Source: Callipepla californica brunnescens
Lineage: Eukaryota; Chordata; Aves; Galliformes; Odontophoridae
Reading direction: 5' to 3'
Assembly: GCA_023055505.1 (NCBI GenBank)
Contig: JALIRH010000007.1
Coordinates: 29,369,720-29,433,719 of the forward strand
Length of the DNA: 64,000 nucleotides
The notes under the pieces were generated by a model, which saw only the letters and a list, made by a program, of their open reading frames with translations, had not been told where the DNA came from and ran no database searches. Position 1 is the stretch's first letter, and every line of letters begins with the position of its first letter. Shown one piece after another: positions 60,711-64,000 of the stretch. The translations under genes and the position numbers were made by a program.

Positions 60711-63700
60711 TTGTACTTGACACCATCAGACACTATCAAATGTTTCCAGGCACAGATGTTCACAAACATTGGTCTGCCCACACCAGCTGCTGGGCTCCAC
60801 TCCTGCTCATTTGGTGTCAAGGAAAGAGCAAGTCATTGCTCCTTACCCTTTTGGACCCTTCAGGCAGAGCCTGGGAGGAGGAAGACCCAGTTAGCTCAGT
60901 GGCTTAGGGCTACTCGGTTCCATGCATATGAATGTGAATGACTCCAGCTGTGTTCATGAGAGGGATGGCAGCCTCATACACCACATTTGGCACCTGCCTC
61001 TGTGCCTGTACGTGAAGTATGGTGGAGCCATCTTCTTTGCAACTGGAGATGGGATTGCAGAGCAGAGAGTACATGCAACCTATGGTGCTGCCATCCTTCA
61101 CCACTGCATATGGGTGTGGGAGGAGGCAGGTATGCCCTTCCTTGCCCTCCTTCTTGCTCCCATCCTATGCTTGCAGCAGGGCTCAAGAGGAGCACAGTGC
61201 CTGGCAGCCACAACTCCTCACTGCACTAATACAGAGTCTGAACGCGCATTGATTTTTCGGTTTTTCTCAGACTGTACTCATCCGTCATTTTATATTACTG
61301 GAGATGCCATTAGCAATAAAATAAAGGATGAAAGGGACAGAACCCATTAGAGTGCTTACTTCATGTGTATGAGAGAGTGAGTGAAACAATTAAAAGCACA
61401 TTGGCTTATAAACATGCTGATACAGTTATTAGCACAGTGAATAACATTCAGAGCATGATACTAAGACATGGAGATGAAATCTCCGCTTTCCTTTCTCCTT
61501 CTCTTCCTAGGATGCAGAAAGGGGAATAGGATATTTCATTATAGTGCTGAATGTCCGCAGCCCTAGATATTGTGCATGAGGAAGATGAAAAGAAGATTAA
61601 ATACTAAAATCAAGAAGCATTGTACAAGGGCCACTCTGTAGTTGACTTATACATGAGTTAGTTTCAGACCCACAGTGTTAAAACCAGAGTGACAGGGAGG
61701 TTAAATTTAAAAGGAGAGCAGTACAGTCCTGGAACTTGCTTACAGTAAGCTGGGAAAAGCAGAAGTATTCAGCACAAGAAAGAAGTGAGTTTGATTTTTC
61801 TCATTTATGGAAGTATTTAGACATAATCCTTCTGAGATCTTGATACCCTGTGAGAATGGTGTGAATAAGAATAAAATATATATATATGTTAGATGACAAG
61901 CAGTCACTCACCCACCTTCCTGAACACTCTAGTGCCATTTGTGAGGAAAAATATTTGCTGTTGTTCTTAGGCAGTTTTTTTAATTACTATTTTTATCTGC
62001 CTTTCTCAGTCAGCAACCTTGGGAGATATGTCTGGTTTCTGGAGCCCCAGGTACCTTCACTCCTATCAGCAGGAAGGAGCATATTTCACTGGTGACATTA
62101 GGTCTTCTCTTGCAGGTTTTAGACTCACTTCTTCCAAAAGTTAGTGCACTTGGTCCCTCTGTGGGTTCCCATTGCAAATGGCCTTCTAGCTCTTCCAGGC
62201 AGTGTCCTGGGAAAAGAGCTCCTCCTGCTCTGTTGGTGAACTCCAGTCACTTTGTCTTCTATCAGAGAAAAATGAGCTCTGGAGGTGCCTCTGGAGACAC
62301 TAAAACCCAATGCTTGGGTGTTGGATGCAGAGGTCCGTGGCAGAATGGAGGTGGCCCTAGTTCATCTACTTCTGGCAGCTGAGGGAGTCATGAGGAGCTA
62401 TGACTGCAGGGGGATGCAATCATTGTTAAAATACTTTGGTCATAGGTCCAAGAGGTAAACAAAAACAAAAGTGGTCTTCCATGTCATGCACTTTAAAGCA
62501 AGAACTTGGATTAATCTCCATCTGTTTAAGAGAGCCCCAGACTATCTGTAACAGTAAGGGTTGCATACCTTCTATTAGGGCATCTTTGCCCTTATAGGAC
62601 TCTTCTATCTTCTCTGCTGTCAGAAAACCACAGCCTTGATACATGCCCCCTAGCTGGGCATGACAATGTCCTAGTATAGGTGAATCAAGTATGATGAGTG
62701 TGAAGAGGTGACACAGTTAGCTCAGACCTGCCATGGGACTTGCTCTTCTTGGTCTCCACATGGCCCTAGGTCCTATTGCCATTGCTACACGCAGAATATC
62801 CATTCCAGCCAAGGTGAATTCAGTGAAGTGTAACCCAGCACAGTTCATTAAGTGCTCACTGGGGTAACCAGGTTCCTTCTTTCTAGAAAGTGTGCCTATC
62901 AGTACAGATCTTAGCTCTGTGGACAGACTGTTGCTAGAGGTCAGCTGCACTGTGCATGAAGTTAGGGAGCTTGTCCACATCCACACTTCCTCTAGTTTAC
63001 TTGTATCAGTGCAAATCTTTGGACTGATTTGGGATGTGGCTATCTGTGCTCACTGACCTTGCTGTATGTGTCGGAGCTTGAGTTAAGTCCTCTAAAAGAC
63101 ATTCACGAACAAAAATCTACACTAGGTTCAGTGACAAAATCTTTTCATTCATTCTGATCAAAATCACCTTTGAACTAAATGAAAACAACAGAGTGTTTAC
63201 ATCAGGCTTAATAGTTCCCCTTGGAGGAAAACTGTGGTGCTCCAATGCATGAGTTCAGTCATGTTTGTGCTTGACGAGGACATGGATGTCAGAAGTTGAG
63301 AATGAAACAAGGGAGAACAAAAATGCCCTCAATCAGAGTTGTTTGGTAAAAGTGGATCATTGTGGAGGGGAAAAAAAAACGAGAAAATGGAAGCGATCTT
63401 CTCATTTTTTCCTGTGTAGTTTTCTAATCCTGCTTTGAACAACAAACACTGCAGTACTTGAGCCTCTGATTCAACACCAACTTTAGAGCTGAGGTAAGAA
63501 AACGCAAGATGGATCCTGCGAGCCCGAGCATGCTGTAGGGAGACATGTGGTGTCAGGGCATTTCCATGGCCGGGGGCAGACAGCAGGGTTACAGCACACG
63601 TTCAAGCGGCGTGGAGGCTTTCTCCTTCCCTGGTGAACAGGAGGTAAGTGTGGGTGAATTGAGTGAAGCACTGTCACACACACCTCAGTTCCTGTCGTGG

Positions 63701-64000
63701 GATCAGGAAGGAAATGCTGACTAACAGAAAAGCTCTCAACTGTTTTGTGTTGTTTTTTGTCTTTTTTTTTTTTTTTTTGCCACTGATCCCCTAGCATTAA
63801 GCAATAGTGACTATGCATTGACTCATTTCAGATATTCCAACTACGGAAAAATAACTGAAAGATCCCAAATCTGTCACAAAGCTTGTTTTGATTCAGGTAT
63901 TTACTTACCCAAATATGTAACTAGATCACATCGGAACAGCACTGTGCCCATTCTGGATGCCTCGGCTTGTGCTCTAAGGGAACCTGCCAAATGAGATTAT
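60711..64000. other. No gene recognised; unexplained stretch at 60900-61110
   Basis: A 64-codon minus-strand ORF (60910-61104) contains two copies of a DGSTI peptide (KDGSTIGC... and KEDGSTILH...), which suggests an old short duplication or an unrecognised repeat. A (TA)n tract lies at 61877-61890 and a T-rich run at 63756-63779. Donor-like words (CTGAG before GTAAGA at 63495, GGAG before GTAAGT at 63645) occur on the plus strand without a coding exon. Candidate exon-like sequence after TTTCTCAG at 62008-62050 also lacks support. Confidence 0.4.

Overview
This window is vertebrate nuclear DNA and almost certainly avian, most likely a chicken-like galliform. I infer this from the repeats. There are at least five copies or fragments of the CR1 LINE family, several ending in the typical ATTCTATG-type 3' tail. 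There is also a decayed mariner transposon whose terminal sequence and transposase look like the chicken Galluhop type, and a MIR-like tRNA-derived SINE. Nothing is bacterial: there are no operons, no dense ORFs and no CRISPR, rRNA or tRNA genes. Almost all ORFs of 60-130 codons are chance openings.

The main landmark is a CpG island at about 23.6-25.7 kb. It contains GC boxes, an ATF/CRE-like site, an NRF1 palindrome, an ACTAYRNNNCCCR (ZNF143-type) site and a YY1-type site over an ATG. It looks like a TATA-less, probably bidirectional promoter. To the left, a minus-strand transcript can be modelled. Its GC-rich first exon ends at a consensus donor at 24097. It is followed by a candidate exon at 22956-23041 with a very strong acceptor, and a 111-nt candidate exon at 21372-21482 that joins it in phase 0 and stays open. 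To the right, a plus-strand transcript may start near 25150, with candidate exons at 26250-26271 and 26720-26800 that also join in phase 0. I could not match any of these peptides to a known protein, so no gene symbol is given. The rest of 1-21 kb would then be intron of the minus-strand gene.

From 27 to 64 kb the sequence has no convincing exon. It holds CR1 copies (29.7, 33.3-33.8, 50.4-50.8, 53.9-54.3 and 60.4-60.7 kb), a MIR-like SINE (41.8 kb), the mariner remnant (57.2-58.2 kb), a long TTTC microsatellite (47.6-47.8 kb), other simple repeats, and AT-rich stretches with octamer and homeodomain-like motifs that could be conserved non-coding elements.

No clearly new biological system is evident. 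The items most worth a second look are the divergent promoter with its two candidate split reading frames, the facing homopolymer runs (T21/A28) in the probable 5' UTR together with an AUG-UGA start-stop, and a few palindromes and unexplained ORF-bearing stretches.
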